Positions 1 through 8,784 of a stretch of 64,000 bases of DNA are shown in pieces. The translations under genes and the position numbers were made by a program. Numbering within the stretch: position 1 is the stretch's first letter; each line of letters opens with the position of its first letter. A model generated the notes under the pieces. It ran no database searches, had not been told where the DNA came from, and saw only the letters and a list, made by a program, of their open reading frames with translations. Source of the DNA: an uncultured Clostridia bacterium (GTDB taxonomy: Bacteria > Bacillota > Clostridia > Oscillospirales > Oscillospiraceae); NCBI GenBank assembly GCA_945948535.1, contig CAMFBN010000006.1, positions 1 through 64,000 of the forward strand. Reading direction: 5' to 3'.

Positions 1-184
1 AGCCGTTCAGGTTGTCGTTGAGGCCGGAGCTTTCGGTGACGAACAGGGGTGCGGAAACGCGCTTTAAGTTCAGCGCTTTGGAAAACTCCTCCTGGAAGGT
101 ATCCTTGATGTAGGCAATGGCGCGCTGGGTGTCGTAGGCATCCAATTTGAGGCGGTAGCCCTGGGGAATCACGATTTTATTCAT
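1..184 (-). CDS. asnA: Aspartate-ammonia ligase AsnA, N-terminal part (runs off the window)
   Basis: Only the first 61 codons are in the window; the gene continues past base 1. The translated start ([20 protein letters not shown]) and the following [19 protein letters not shown] stretch match the N-terminus of the class II synthetase-like AsnA family, which makes asparagine from aspartate, ammonia and ATP in the cytoplasm. The Gly-Leu-Asn-Asp-Asn-Leu motif is a family hallmark. It is transcribed divergently from tgt, from a good promoter at 219-246. The C-terminal catalytic residues cannot be checked. Confidence 0.85.
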   Translation of the reverse strand, partial: MNKIVIPQGYRLKLDAYDTQRAIAYIKDTFQEEFSKALNLKRVSAPLFVTESSGLNDNLNG

Positions 185-218
185 AGCTGCTTCAACCTTT
201 CCGTGAAATATGCTTTCT

Positions 219-246
219 ATTGTATTCGATTTCGGCATAAAATCAA
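219..246 (-). promoter_or_regulatory. Promoter for asnA
   Basis: On the minus strand, TTGATT and TACAAT are separated by 16 bases, about 35 bases upstream of the asnA start codon. This fits a vegetative sigma-A promoter. Confidence 0.6.
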
Positions 247-305
247 GGGCGGTGTGAAAATTTTTCTGCCAATGGTGAATACCTGCTCCGATTTTGCCGG
301 TATAC

Positions 306-334
306 TTGAAAATGCCGAAGGAATCCTGTATAAT
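306..334 (+). promoter_or_regulatory. Promoter for tgt
   Basis: TTGAAA and a perfect TATAAT are separated by 17 bases. They end 49 bases before the chosen tgt start, which argues against the longer upstream ORF start at 203, because that start lies before the promoter. Confidence 0.65.
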
Positions 335-382
335 ACAGCGGTAAAGGTGTATAAGAGTGAATATCCATTTTGTGAGGTAATT

Positions 383-1513
383 ATGTTTGAACTGAAGAAA
401 ACGGAAGGGAAAGCCAGGCGGGGCGTGTTTACCTGCGCCCACGGCACCGTCCAGACCCCGGTATTTATGAATGTGGGTACGCAGGGGGCCATCAAGGGTG
501 CGCTGAGCGCGGAGGATTTGAAAAACATCGGTTGTCAGGTGGAACTGTCCAATACCTACCACCTGCACCTGCGGCCTACGGACAAGGTCGTCCGGGAAAT
601 GGGAGGGCTGCATAAATTCATGACCTGGGACGGCCCCATTCTGACGGATTCCGGCGGTTTTCAGGTGTTCAGCCTTTCTTCCCTGCGAAAGATCAAGGAA
701 GAGGGGGTCTATTTTGCCTCCCACATCGATGGACACAAGATTTTCATGGGGCCGGAGGAGAGTATGCAGATTCAGTCCAATCTGGGCAGCGATATCTGCA
801 TGGCCTTTGACGAGTGCATTGAGAATCCCTCTCCCCGGGACTATGTACAGCAGAGCGTGGACAGAACCTACCGCTGGCTGGTACGCTGCAAGGCAGAGAA
901 TGCTCGGCTGAACAGCCTGCCGGACACGGTGAATCCGCAGCAGATGCTGTGGGGCATCAATCAGGGCGGTACCTACGCAGATATCCGGATGGAGCACATG
1001 AAGCGTATCGCCGATTTGGATTTGCCCGGCTATGCCATTGGCGGCCTTGCGGTTGGGGAGACAGCTCAGGAGATGTACGACATCATCGAGGCAGTGGAAC
1101 CCTATATGCCCGCCGACAAGACCCGCTACCTTATGGGTGTGGGTACACCAACTAATATCATTGAGGCCGTTGCCCGTGGCGTGGACTTCTTCGACTGTGT
1201 CATGCCCGCCCGCAATGCCCGGCACGCCCGTCTGAATACGTGGGAAGGGGCCATCAATCTGAAGAATGCCAAGTATATGACAGATGAGCGGCCCATCGAT
1301 CCCCAGTGTGACTGCCCAGTGTGCCGTCGGTTCAGCCGTGCCTATATCCGCCATCTCTTTATCGCGGAGGAGATGCTTGCCATGCGCCTTGCGGTGATGC
1401 ACAACCTGTATTTTTACAATAAGCTTATGGAGCGGATTCGTCAGGCACTGGACGAGGGGACCTTCGCACAGTTCCGGGCGGAGTATTCCGAGAAATTGGC
1501 GAGAAGAATCTAA
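383..1513 (+). CDS. tgt: tRNA-guanine transglycosylase
   Basis: 376 aa, the usual length for bacterial Tgt. The enzyme swaps guanine 34 for preQ1 in tRNAs with GUN anticodons during queuosine synthesis. The track ORF starts at 203, but ATG 383 ([10 protein letters not shown]) follows a GTGAGG ribosome site and a promoter, so the first 60 residues are not used. Visible landmarks are [12 protein letters not shown] (catalytic Asp and substrate loop), [15 protein letters not shown] (nucleophile Asp region) and the C-terminal zinc site CDCPVC with a later His. It is followed 69 bases later by yajC, a common order in Firmicutes where tgt and yajC neighbour queA or secDF. Confidence 0.95.
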   Translation: MFELKKTEGKARRGVFTCAHGTVQTPVFMNVGTQGAIKGALSAEDLKNIGCQVELSNTYHLHLRPTDKVVREMGGLHKFMTWDGPILTDSGGFQVFSLSSLRKIKEEGVYFASHIDGHKIFMGPEESMQIQSNLGSDICMAFDECIENPSPRDYVQQSVDRTYRWLVRCKAENARLNSLPDTVNPQQMLWGINQGGTYADIRMEHMKRIADLDLPGYAIGGLAVGETAQEMYDIIEAVEPYMPADKTRYLMGVGTPTNIIEAVARGVDFFDCVMPARNARHARLNTWEGAINLKNAKYMTDERPIDPQCDCPVCRRFSRAYIRHLFIAEEMLAMRLAVMHNLYFYNKLMERIRQALDEGTFAQFRAEYSEKLARRI

Positions 1514-1521
1514 AGTTGCCC

Positions 1522-1549
1522 TTGCTTTTTACGGGAACGATGCTATAAT
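1522..1549 (+). promoter_or_regulatory. Possible promoter for yajC
   Basis: A perfect TATAAT at 1544-1549 has TTGCTT 16 bases upstream. yajC may therefore be transcribed on its own as well as by read-through from tgt. Confidence 0.5.
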
Positions 1550-1582
1550 AGTGTCTATATTAAAAACGAAGGAGTTTTTTTA

Positions 1583-1960
1583 ATGAATTTTCTGACTTCA
1601 ACCAGTGCAGGCGCCGGCATGGGCAGCACCCTGATTATGATGGTGCTGATGATCGCCATCTTCTACTTCATGCTGATTCGTCCTGAGAACAAGCGCAAGA
1701 AGGAAGCGGAGCAGATGCGTTCCGCTGTCAAGAAGGGCGATAAGATCACCACCATCGGCGGCATCACCGGTACGGTTGTGGATGTTAAGGAGTCCCGGAT
1801 TGTTCTGGAGACCGGTGCGGACCAGGTTCGCATTGAGTTCGAGAAGTGGGCAATTTCCTCCAACGAAACCGCCGCTGAGCATGCGAAAGAGGAAGCAAAG
1901 AAGGCTCAGGAAGCCAAGGCCAAGGCCAAGGCTGCCAAGAAGGCGGAAAAGAATCAGTAA
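1583..1960 (+). CDS. yajC: Sec translocase accessory subunit YajC
   Basis: 125 aa with one N-terminal membrane segment (about residues 12-32, ending FYFMLIRPENKRKKE). A conserved cytoplasmic domain containing GDKITTIGGITGTV follows, then a long Ala/Lys/Glu-rich tail. The RPE/RPQ motif directly after the membrane segment and the GGI-GTV motif are diagnostic for YajC, which associates with SecDF. An AAGGAG site precedes the ATG. secD and secF are not downstream; instead the gene ends in a terminator, so it appears to be the last gene of its unit. Confidence 0.93.
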   Translation: MNFLTSTSAGAGMGSTLIMMVLMIAIFYFMLIRPENKRKKEAEQMRSAVKKGDKITTIGGITGTVVDVKESRIVLETGADQVRIEFEKWAISSNETAAEHAKEEAKKAQEAKAKAKAAKKAEKNQ

Positions 1961-1970
1961 TTGACACAGA

Positions 1971-2005
1971 AAACAGGCTCCGAATTTGTTCGGGGCCTGT
2001 TTTTT
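1971..2005 (+). terminator. Rho-independent terminator after yajC
   Basis: AACAGGCTCCGAA and TTCGGGGCCTGTT form a stem around a short loop and are followed by a run of T. It closes the tgt-yajC unit. Confidence 0.8.
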
Positions 2006-2024
2006 ATCATGCGTTGTACGGGCA

Positions 2025-2065
2025 ATACTAATTCTTGATTGAAGCATTTAATCAAGAGTTAGTAT
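2025..2065. repeat. 16-bp inverted repeat at the end of the GerMN lipoprotein gene
   Basis: ATACTAATTCTTGATT and AATCAAGAGTTAGTAT pair with one mismatch around a 9-base loop. The right arm overlaps the stop codon of the minus-strand lipoprotein gene. There is no clear T tract, so it may be a weak terminator or an mRNA 3'-end stabiliser. Confidence 0.5.
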
Positions 2066-2544
2066 AAATAAAATTCAAGGGGCTGATCATAAACGGAATG
2101 CCCGGTCTCCAAAACCTCTCCCTCCACGGTGATGGTAATGGCATCGGCCTGGTAGGCAGTCAGGAAGGTGTTCACCACACTGCCCATCAGCACATATTCC
2201 CCAGCGGTACCCATGGGCAGAAGGGACTGCCGCAGAGCGTCATTGAAGTCTGCTTCCAGTGTGGCTTTTCCTGTATCAGTAGACACCTCCATGACAGTGC
2301 TGACGCTGGTATCTTCAGCTAGCACACCGACATTGACCAGCTGCTGGATTATGACAGCGTCCGTTATGGCGGGAACTGCGATATCCGTTTTGACAAAGCC
2401 ATCCGCATTCTCGTTGGGTGAGAATACGGTCAGAATTTCCAGCGGCTCTGTGGTTTCCACCGCAGTGGTGGGGGTAGAAGCGGTACTGCCGCAACCGGTG
2501 AGCAGCAGGCAGCAGAGCAGAATCAACAGCAGTGTTTTTTTCAT
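2059..2544 (-). CDS. GerMN-domain lipoprotein
   Basis: 161 aa from ATG 2544. The track ORF adds 13 unlikely residues, and the chosen start gives a clean lipoprotein signal (MKKTLLLILLCCLLLTGC) with the lipobox Cys at about residue 18. A Thr-rich linker leads into a domain of about 110 residues. That domain has the look of GerMN: a hydrophobic helix, then LEADFNDALRQSL, then GSVVNTFLTAY and ITITVEGE near the end. GerMN is the sporulation and germination domain of GerM. It is probably an extracytoplasmic lipoprotein; a role in spores is inferred from the family only. Confidence 0.7.
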   Translation of the reverse strand: MKKTLLLILLCCLLLTGCGSTASTPTTAVETTEPLEILTVFSPNENADGFVKTDIAVPAITDAVIIQQLVNVGVLAEDTSVSTVMEVSTDTGKATLEADFNDALRQSLLPMGTAGEYVLMGSVVNTFLTAYQADAITITVEGEVLETGHSVYDQPLEFYLY

Positions 2545-2600
2545 GACAGAAAATCTCCTTACAAGAAACCCTGACAGGTGCATATGCTTCTGGTTATAAT

Positions 2601-2628
2601 GCGGGGCTTCCGAATTGGGAAGCCCCGC
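2601..2628. terminator. Hairpin between the two lipoprotein genes
   Basis: GCGGGGCTTCC and GGAAGCCCCGC are perfect inverted arms just downstream of the minus-strand SH3b gene. The U-rich tail is poor, so termination efficiency is uncertain. Confidence 0.55.
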
Positions 2629-2640
2629 TGTAACAGCCTA

Positions 2641-4002
2641 TTAATCAAGCGAAACGTAATCCATGCAGATCCAGCCGGTGCTGATTTCGCCCCAGGTGGT
2701 GCCGTCCACGGTCTTCTGAGAGAGAATTGTGACCTTGGTACCGTATTTCAGAGAACCTACCACGTCATAGTTCGTACCTGCGCCGCTGCGCACACGCAGA
2801 CCGCTTTCCGTAGTGACGGTAGCCTTTTGACCATCCGAGGAATTGGAACTGCTGCTGCCGGAGGAACCGGTATCCACATAGGCCATGCTGATCCAGCCCT
2901 TGTTGGTGCAGCCCCAGGTGACGCCGTCATAGGTGAACTGCTCCAGAATGGTCACGCTGTCGCCCTCGGCGTAGGAACCCACGGAATCGTAGCCCTTACC
3001 GGGACCGCTGCGGATATTCAGACCGCCGCCCGCGGTGACGGTGCCCTTGGCGGTGTTGGAGCCGGTGGTACCGTCCTGATAGACGTAGTTCAGGCTGATC
3101 CAGCCCTTGCTGGTACGTCCCCAATCGCCGCTCTTTTCGAGAATTTCCACCCGTGCGCCGTAGGAGTAGCTGCCGAGGCTGTCACTGTCCTTGCTGGCGC
3201 TGGCACGGATGTTCAGCTGCTTGGCGGTGACAATTCCCCGGAACTGGACGGTGGTGCTGCCGTTGCCGGTGCTGGCAGTGGTGTTATTGTTGGTGGTATT
3301 ATTGCTGGTGGTGTCAGTGGGGGTCTGGGTGGTGGTGCCGCTGGTGTTTACGTACTCCATCTTAATCCAGCCCTTATTGGTGCGGCCCCAGCCATTCTTG
3401 GTTTCCAGAATGGTCACCACATCGCCCTTGTTGTAGGAGCCCTGCACCTTGCCGTCAGGTTCGCTGCGGATGTTCAGGTTATTCACAGTGACAACGCCCT
3501 TGATGCTCGTGGTGTCATTGCTGCCGGCAGTGGGTTCCGTCGCGGGATTCTCACCGGCGGGGGTATTGATGTCGCCGCCTGTGGGCATCTGGCTGGGAAT
3601 GTCCATTTCTACGTAGTCCATGACAATCCAGCCCGCCTCGGGGGATATGATGTAGGCCCAGTTGATGCCGGTGACTTCCTCCCGGCGGCTGATTTCCACT
3701 TTATCGCCGGCGTCCAGCGTACCGACCACGGTAGCTTCCGTGCTGGGCGAGCTGCGAATGTTTATCTGGCTGGTGACAGTCGCGGTATTCTCGTTGACAG
3801 GCTCCGTTGCTTCAGTGGTGGGCGCCTCGGTTTCAGTAGGAGCGGAGGTATCCGACAGGCTGATGCCGGGGTTTTGAGGGGTTGTATCCGCAGGCTCCTG
3901 TGTATCTTTCTTCATACAGCCGGTAAACAGCGTTGCGGTGAGAGCCGTTGCGAGAATCAGGCTCAATGGCTTCCTGAGGTTGTACTGATCGGAGAAATTC
4001 AT
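2641..4002 (-). CDS. Lipoprotein with five SH3b repeats
   Basis: 453 aa with a membrane-targeting start and a lipobox-like TLFTGC at residues 24-29. A Thr/Glu/Pro-rich linker follows, then five bacterial SH3 domains separated by Ser/Thr/Gly linkers. Each repeat carries the N-I/V-R-S-x-P/A signature (INIRSSPS, LNIRSEPD, LNIRASAS, LNIRSGPG, LRVRSGAG) and ends in a GWI-x-M-x-Y-V strand. SH3b domains usually bind peptidoglycan or surface polymers. No catalytic domain is present, so it may be a wall-binding adaptor on the outer face of the membrane. A GAGG site precedes the ATG. Confidence 0.85.
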   Translation of the reverse strand: MNFSDQYNLRKPLSLILATALTATLFTGCMKKDTQEPADTTPQNPGISLSDTSAPTETEAPTTEATEPVNENTATVTSQINIRSSPSTEATVVGTLDAGDKVEISRREEVTGINWAYIISPEAGWIVMDYVEMDIPSQMPTGGDINTPAGENPATEPTAGSNDTTSIKGVVTVNNLNIRSEPDGKVQGSYNKGDVVTILETKNGWGRTNKGWIKMEYVNTSGTTTQTPTDTTSNNTTNNNTTASTGNGSTTVQFRGIVTAKQLNIRASASKDSDSLGSYSYGARVEILEKSGDWGRTSKGWISLNYVYQDGTTGSNTAKGTVTAGGGLNIRSGPGKGYDSVGSYAEGDSVTILEQFTYDGVTWGCTNKGWISMAYVDTGSSGSSSSNSSDGQKATVTTESGLRVRSGAGTNYDVVGSLKYGTKVTILSQKTVDGTTWGEISTGWICMDYVSLD

Positions 4003-4127
4003 GGGGTTGCCTCACTTTCGTCTCATTTCTCGAAACTATTATAGCGAACAAGGTAGGCTCTTGTCAATAGCGTAAGAATATCTTAAATATTTTCCAAGGA
4101 AGATTATGGAATAGCGACAGCCAATAC

Positions 4128-4157
4128 TTGACAATAATATGGTATCGGTGGTACAAT
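4128..4157 (+). promoter_or_regulatory. Promoter for the cysS T-box transcript
   Basis: TTGACA and TACAAT are separated by 18 bases, immediately upstream of the T-box leader. Transcription would begin near 4164. Confidence 0.7.
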
Positions 4158-4164
4158 AACGCAG

Positions 4165-4360
4165 AATTAAATACCGCTGTGAACGGAAAGAGTACCGTTT
4201 TCTGCCCTTCAGAGAGTCCGGGTCATCGGCTGTAAGCCTGGATACGTGCGGGAAACGGGAAGGTGCGTCCGGGAGCGGAATGCGATCAAAAGTGAGAAAT
4301 AAGAGTGGAACCGCGGCCCAGACCGCCTCTTGTACATAGGTACAGGGGGCGTTTTTTATT
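4165..4360 (+). promoter_or_regulatory. T-box leader (tRNA-Cys responsive) with terminator
   Basis: The conserved T-box AGAGTGGAACCGCGG lies at about 4302-4316, followed by a terminator stem (CGCCTCTTGTAC with TACAGGGGGCG) and six T residues. Upstream is the AGAGAG motif of stem I. A TGC triplet at 4247-4249 lies where the specifier codon is expected, on the 3' side of stem I, and matches the downstream cysteinyl-tRNA synthetase. Uncharged tRNA-Cys would stabilise the antiterminator and switch cysS and probably polA-rimI-tsaD on. Confidence 0.88.
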
Positions 4361-4406
4361 TGATCATTCTCATTTTTCATGCACGATTATATTAGGAGGA
4401 AGCACT

Positions 4407-5822
4407 ATGTATCTATACAATTCTCTGACCCACAAGAAGGAACTGTTCGTTCCCAACCACCCCGATATTGTAAAAATGTACACTTGCGGCCCGACGGTGT
4501 ATCACTTCGCCCACATCGGCAATCTGCGTACCTACATCATGGAGGACGTGCTGGAAAAGGCACTGCGCTACAATGGCTACAACGTCAAACGGGTCATGAA
4601 CATCACCGACGTGGGCCATCTGGCCTCCGATGCGGACACCGGCGAGGACAAGATGCTCAAGGGCGCCCGCCGGGAGCACAAAACCGTCATGGAAATTGCC
4701 CAATACTACACCGACGCCTTCTTCTCCGACTGCGACAAGCTGAACATCAAGCGCCCGGATGTGGTGGAGCCTGCAACGAACTGCATCGACGAGTATATCC
4801 ATATGGTGCAGACTCTGCTGGATAAGGGCAGGGCCTACCTTGCTGGCGGCAACGTGTACTTCGACACCTCCACGCTGGAGAAATACTATGTCTTCAACGA
4901 TCATGACGAGGAAGATCTGGCTGTCGGCGTTCGGGAAGGCGTGGAAGAGGATGTAAACAAGCGGAACAAAAATGACTTTGTCCTTTGGTTTACCAAGTCC
5001 AAGTTTGAGGATCAGGCCCTCAAGTGGGATTCTCCCTGGGGTGTTGGCTATCCCGGCTGGCATATCGAGTGCTCCTGCATTTCCATGAAGCACCTGGGCG
5101 AGGATCTGGATATTCACTGCGGCGGCATCGACAATGCCTTCCCCCACCACACCAACGAAATTGCCCAGTCCGAGAGCTATCTGGGCCACAAGTGGTGCAA
5201 CTACTGGTTCCATGTCCACCACCTGAATACCGATACCGGCAAAATGTCAAAGTCCAAGGGCGAATTCCTGACGGTGTCCCTGCTGGAGCAGAAGGGCTAC
5301 GACCCCATGGCCTACCGGCTGTTCTGCCTGCAGAGCCACTACCGGCGGAATCTGGTGTTCTCCTGGGAGAACCTGGATAACGCCGTGGCGGCATACGATA
5401 AGCTGGTTGCAAAGATTGCCACACTGAAAAATGACGGCGATGTGGATCAGGAAGCCTTCGGCAAGCTGAAGGAGCGGTTCGTAAACGCTCTGAACGGCGA
5501 TCTGAATACTTCTGTTGCTGTAACGGCCCTGTATGACGTGCTGAAAGCCAAGTGCAATGACGCCACCAAGCTGGGACTGATCGCTGACTTTGACCAGGTG
5601 CTGTCTCTGAATCTACTGTCCGCGGCGGAGAAGCTGAACAAGGCGAAAGCGGAGGAGGAAGTGGCTAACGCCGATCCTGAAATCGACGCGCTGGTTGCCG
5701 CCCGTACGGAGGCCAAGAAGGCCAAAAACTTTGCCGAAGCCGACCGGATTCGGGACAATCTGAAAGCCCGGGGCATCGAAATCATCGATACCCCGCAGGG
5801 GACCAAGTGGAGAAAAGTATGA
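4407..5822 (+). CDS. cysS: Cysteinyl-tRNA synthetase
   Basis: 471 aa from ATG 4407, which has an AGGAGGA site; the earlier in-frame start at 4305 lies inside the T-box and is rejected. It charges tRNA-Cys in the cytoplasm. Class I signatures are present: FAHIGNLRTYI (HIGH-type motif) and GKMSKSKGEF (KMSKS). Zinc ligands are expected in the CTCGPTVY, CSCISMKH and HHTNEIAQSE segments. The C-terminal part holds the DALR-like anticodon domain and a Lys/Ala-rich end. It is controlled by the T-box leader upstream and overlaps polA by ATGA. Confidence 0.97.
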   Translation: MYLYNSLTHKKELFVPNHPDIVKMYTCGPTVYHFAHIGNLRTYIMEDVLEKALRYNGYNVKRVMNITDVGHLASDADTGEDKMLKGARREHKTVMEIAQYYTDAFFSDCDKLNIKRPDVVEPATNCIDEYIHMVQTLLDKGRAYLAGGNVYFDTSTLEKYYVFNDHDEEDLAVGVREGVEEDVNKRNKNDFVLWFTKSKFEDQALKWDSPWGVGYPGWHIECSCISMKHLGEDLDIHCGGIDNAFPHHTNEIAQSESYLGHKWCNYWFHVHHLNTDTGKMSKSKGEFLTVSLLEQKGYDPMAYRLFCLQSHYRRNLVFSWENLDNAVAAYDKLVAKIATLKNDGDVDQEAFGKLKERFVNALNGDLNTSVAVTALYDVLKAKCNDATKLGLIADFDQVLSLNLLSAAEKLNKAKAEEEVANADPEIDALVAARTEAKKAKNFAEADRIRDNLKARGIEIIDTPQGTKWRKV

Positions 5823-8347
5823 AGCTGCTGATTTTAGACGGCAACAGTGTGATTAACCGGGCCTATTTCGGCGTTCGTCCCCTGACGACCCGGGACGGCT
5901 TGTACACTCACGCCATCTATGGTTTTCTGAACATTTTGGAGCGGATGGAAAAGGAGGAGCAGCCGGAAGCCATTGCTGTGGCCTTTGACCTCCACGGCCC
6001 TACCTTCCGCCATCTGAAATATGAGGGCTATAAGGCGAACCGCCACGGTATGCCGGAGGAGCTGGCCCAGCAAATGCCCATTATGAAGGATGTGCTTCGG
6101 GCCATGAACATCCCCATTTATGAGTGTCAGGGCTGGGAGGCCGATGATGTCATCGGTACGGCGGCGAAAATCTGCTCAAATCAGGGCTGGGAGTGCGTTA
6201 TCGTCACCGGCGACCGGGATTCTTTGCAGCTGATTGACGAAAATGTCCACGTCAAGCTGGTAATTTCCAAGTCGGGCCAGACCACGGCGACCCTGTATAC
6301 CGAGGAAGTGTTCCGGGAGGAATACGGTTTTGAGCCCAAGAAGCTGATTGACCTGAAAGCGCTGATGGGAGATTCCTCCGACAATATTCCCGGCGTCGGC
6401 GGCGTCGGACCCAAGACAGCCAAGGAGCTGCTGGCGAAATTCGGCAGTCTGGATGGAGTGTATGCCCATCTGGACGATCCTTCCATCCGACCAAAGCTGC
6501 GAGAAAAGCTGGAAAAGGACAGGGAACAGGCCTATCTTTCCTATGATCTGGCCACCATCCGCCCGGAAGCACCTGTGGAATTTGCCCCGCGGGATGCCAT
6601 TGTCCAGCCCTATAACCGCCCGGAGTTATATAAACTGTTCCAGAAACTGGAATTTGTGCGCCTGATTGACAAATACGGCCTTCGCGGGGCGGCGGAGGAA
6701 GCGCCGAAGCAGGAGACTGCTGTCAAGGCCCTGCCCAGGGTGGATACCCTGCCCGCAGACGTATCGGAGTGCGCCCTGTACCTGGCTGAGGACGGGAGTC
6801 TGGGCATCGCGTGGGAGGGCGGCGTGTGTGCCTATACTCCCATGGAGCTGACAATGCAGGGACTTGCCCTTGCGGATAAGAAGCTGATTCTGCACGACAG
6901 TAAATCTACCTTCCACCGGCTGGATGGACTGGGAATCGGCGGCGGAACCTGCGTTTTTGATACAGCTCTTGCCGCCTATGACCTGAATCCTTCCCAGTCT
7001 GACTATCCCGTCTCCAAACTGGCGACAAATTTCCTCGGAACCTCCGTGGAGGATGGAGATGCCACCGCCTGTGCCGAGGCTCTGTGGCAGCTGCGCCCCA
7101 TCCTGGCAGCGGAACTGGAAAAGAGCGGCATGACGGCCCTGTACCGGGATATGGAGCTGCCGCTGTGCGAGGTGCTTTACCGCATGGAAAACCGGGGCAT
7201 TCGTATTGACCGTAACCAGCTGGAACAGTTCGGTCAGATGCTGTCCCAGCGCATTGCTGCCTGTGAAGAATTGATTTTCTCCTATTCAGGGGGAACCTTT
7301 AATATCAATTCCCCAAAACAATTGGGGGAAGTCCTCTTTGAGAAACTGGGCCTGCCGCCTTCCAAGAAGACCCAGAAGGGCTACTCTACAAATGCCGAGG
7401 TACTGGAAAAGCTGAAGGACAAGCACCCCATCATCCCCGCCATCATGGATTACCGGATGCTGACCAAGCTGAAATCCACCTACGCCGACGGCCTGCTGAA
7501 GGAAATCGGCGAAGACGGGCGGGTGCACACCACCTTCCAGAATTTGGTGACTGCCACCGGGCGGCTGTCCTCCACGGAGCCAAACCTGCAAAATATCCCG
7601 GTTCGAACGGATTTGGGTGCGGAAATCCGAAAAATGTTCGTGCCGGAGCCGGGCTGTGTTCTGGTGGACGCGGACTACAGCCAGATCGAACTGCGGGTGC
7701 TGGCCCATATTGCCGATGATAAGGCAATGCAGAAGGCTTTCTGCGACCGGGTGGACATTCACACGGCCACAGCTTCGCAGGTCTTTGGCGTTCCCGTGGA
7801 GAAAGTGACGCCCCTGCAGCGCCGCCATGCCAAGGCGGTGAACTTCGGCATTGTCTACGGCATCAGCGAGTTTTCCCTTGCTGAGGATATCGGCGTATCC
7901 CGCTATGAGGCCCGGGAATATATCGACAATTATCTTGCGAACTATTCCGGTGTCCGCGCTTATATGAAACAGGTGGTGGCGGATGCCCGTGAGACCGGAC
8001 ACACCCAGACCCTCTACGGCCGCCGCCGGTATGTACCGGAGCTGAAAAGCAGCAACTTCAACGTCCGCAGCGGCGCGGAGCGCATCACGCTGAACACCCC
8101 CATTCAGGGCACGGCGGCGGATATCATCAAGCTGGCCATGATCCAGGTGGAGAACGCGCTGAAAGAGAACTACCCGCAAGCCAAGCTGCTGCTTCAGGTA
8201 CACGATGAACTGATTGTGGAATGTCCGGAGGAACAGGCCGAAGCGGTTGCCGCGCTGGTCAGCCGGGAGATGGAAGGGGTTGCCCAACTGAAAGTACCAC
8301 TGACGGCGGAGGCCCACTTCGGAAAGAGCTGGTATGATGCAAAATGA
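5819..8347 (+). CDS. polA: DNA polymerase I
   Basis: 842 aa. ATG 5819 shares ATGA with the cysS stop and has GGAG nine bases upstream, so it is preferred over ATG 5807. Residues 1-290 are the 5'-3' flap nuclease domain (GDRDSLQLI, GDSSDNIPGVGGVGPKTA). Residues about 310-430 are a reduced 3'-5' exonuclease-like domain that lacks the Asp-x-Glu motif, so proofreading is probably lost, as in many Gram-positive PolA. The C-terminal half is the polymerase, with DADYSQIELRVLAH (motif A), RRHAKAVNFGIVYG (motif B) and QVHDELIVE (motif C). It works in repair and Okazaki-fragment maturation. Confidence 0.97.
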   Translation: MKLLILDGNSVINRAYFGVRPLTTRDGLYTHAIYGFLNILERMEKEEQPEAIAVAFDLHGPTFRHLKYEGYKANRHGMPEELAQQMPIMKDVLRAMNIPIYECQGWEADDVIGTAAKICSNQGWECVIVTGDRDSLQLIDENVHVKLVISKSGQTTATLYTEEVFREEYGFEPKKLIDLKALMGDSSDNIPGVGGVGPKTAKELLAKFGSLDGVYAHLDDPSIRPKLREKLEKDREQAYLSYDLATIRPEAPVEFAPRDAIVQPYNRPELYKLFQKLEFVRLIDKYGLRGAAEEAPKQETAVKALPRVDTLPADVSECALYLAEDGSLGIAWEGGVCAYTPMELTMQGLALADKKLILHDSKSTFHRLDGLGIGGGTCVFDTALAAYDLNPSQSDYPVSKLATNFLGTSVEDGDATACAEALWQLRPILAAELEKSGMTALYRDMELPLCEVLYRMENRGIRIDRNQLEQFGQMLSQRIAACEELIFSYSGGTFNINSPKQLGEVLFEKLGLPPSKKTQKGYSTNAEVLEKLKDKHPIIPAIMDYRMLTKLKSTYADGLLKEIGEDGRVHTTFQNLVTATGRLSSTEPNLQNIPVRTDLGAEIRKMFVPEPGCVLVDADYSQIELRVLAHIADDKAMQKAFCDRVDIHTATASQVFGVPVEKVTPLQRRHAKAVNFGIVYGISEFSLAEDIGVSRYEAREYIDNYLANYSGVRAYMKQVVADARETGHTQTLYGRRRYVPELKSSNFNVRSGAERITLNTPIQGTAADIIKLAMIQVENALKENYPQAKLLLQVHDELIVECPEEQAEAVAALVSREMEGVAQLKVPLTAEAHFGKSWYDAK

Positions 8348-8784
8348 AGATCATACCCATGAACGAAGGCCATGTAGCCCAGGTCGCTGTGCTGGAAAAG
8401 CTGTGCTTTTCCGACCCGTGGAGTGAGAACAGCGTAGCTTCTGAACTGGAAAACCCCTTGTCCCTGTGGCTCATCGCCGAGGAGGATGGAGCCGTCTGCG
8501 GCTATGTCGGCTCCCAGACGGTGCTGGACGAGACGGATATGATGAACATTGCCGTGCGCCCGGACTGCCGCCGGAATGGCATTGCCGCCGCCCTGATTAC
8601 AGAGCTGGTCAGCCGGCTGAAGGCGCAGGGAAGCCGCATTCTGCGGTTGGAAGTCCGGGAGTCCAACTTCTCCGCCATAGCGCTGTATGAAGCATTGGGC
8701 TTCACACAACTGGGCCTTCGGAAAAACTATTACAGAAATCCCAAAGAGAACGCCCTGATTCTGGGAAAGGAGTGGGAAATTTGA
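8344..8784 (+). CDS. rimI: Ribosomal protein S18 alanine N-acetyltransferase
   Basis: 146 aa GNAT-fold acetyltransferase that starts in an ATGA overlap with polA. NIAVRPDCRRNGIAAALI is the acetyl-CoA-binding motif A, and LEVRESNFSAIALYEALGF is the conserved RimI C-terminal motif. Known family members acetylate the N-terminal Ala of ribosomal protein S18. Its position directly before tsaD, overlapping it, is the usual Firmicutes tsaB-rimI-tsaD arrangement, here without tsaB, which must lie elsewhere. Confidence 0.92.
   Translation: MKIIPMNEGHVAQVAVLEKLCFSDPWSENSVASELENPLSLWLIAEEDGAVCGYVGSQTVLDETDMMNIAVRPDCRRNGIAAALITELVSRLKAQGSRILRLEVRESNFSAIALYEALGFTQLGLRKNYYRNPKENALILGKEWEI

Noticed and set aside
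2641-4002. Repeats in the SH3b gene as a possible CRISPR or DNA repeat array
   Set aside because: They are protein-level domain repeats of unequal length with no regular spacer pattern; no CRISPR array or cas gene was seen in the window.
2578-4044. 488-codon plus-strand ORF
   Set aside because: Antisense to the SH3b lipoprotein; the repetitive Ala/Gly/Val composition follows from the opposite strand.
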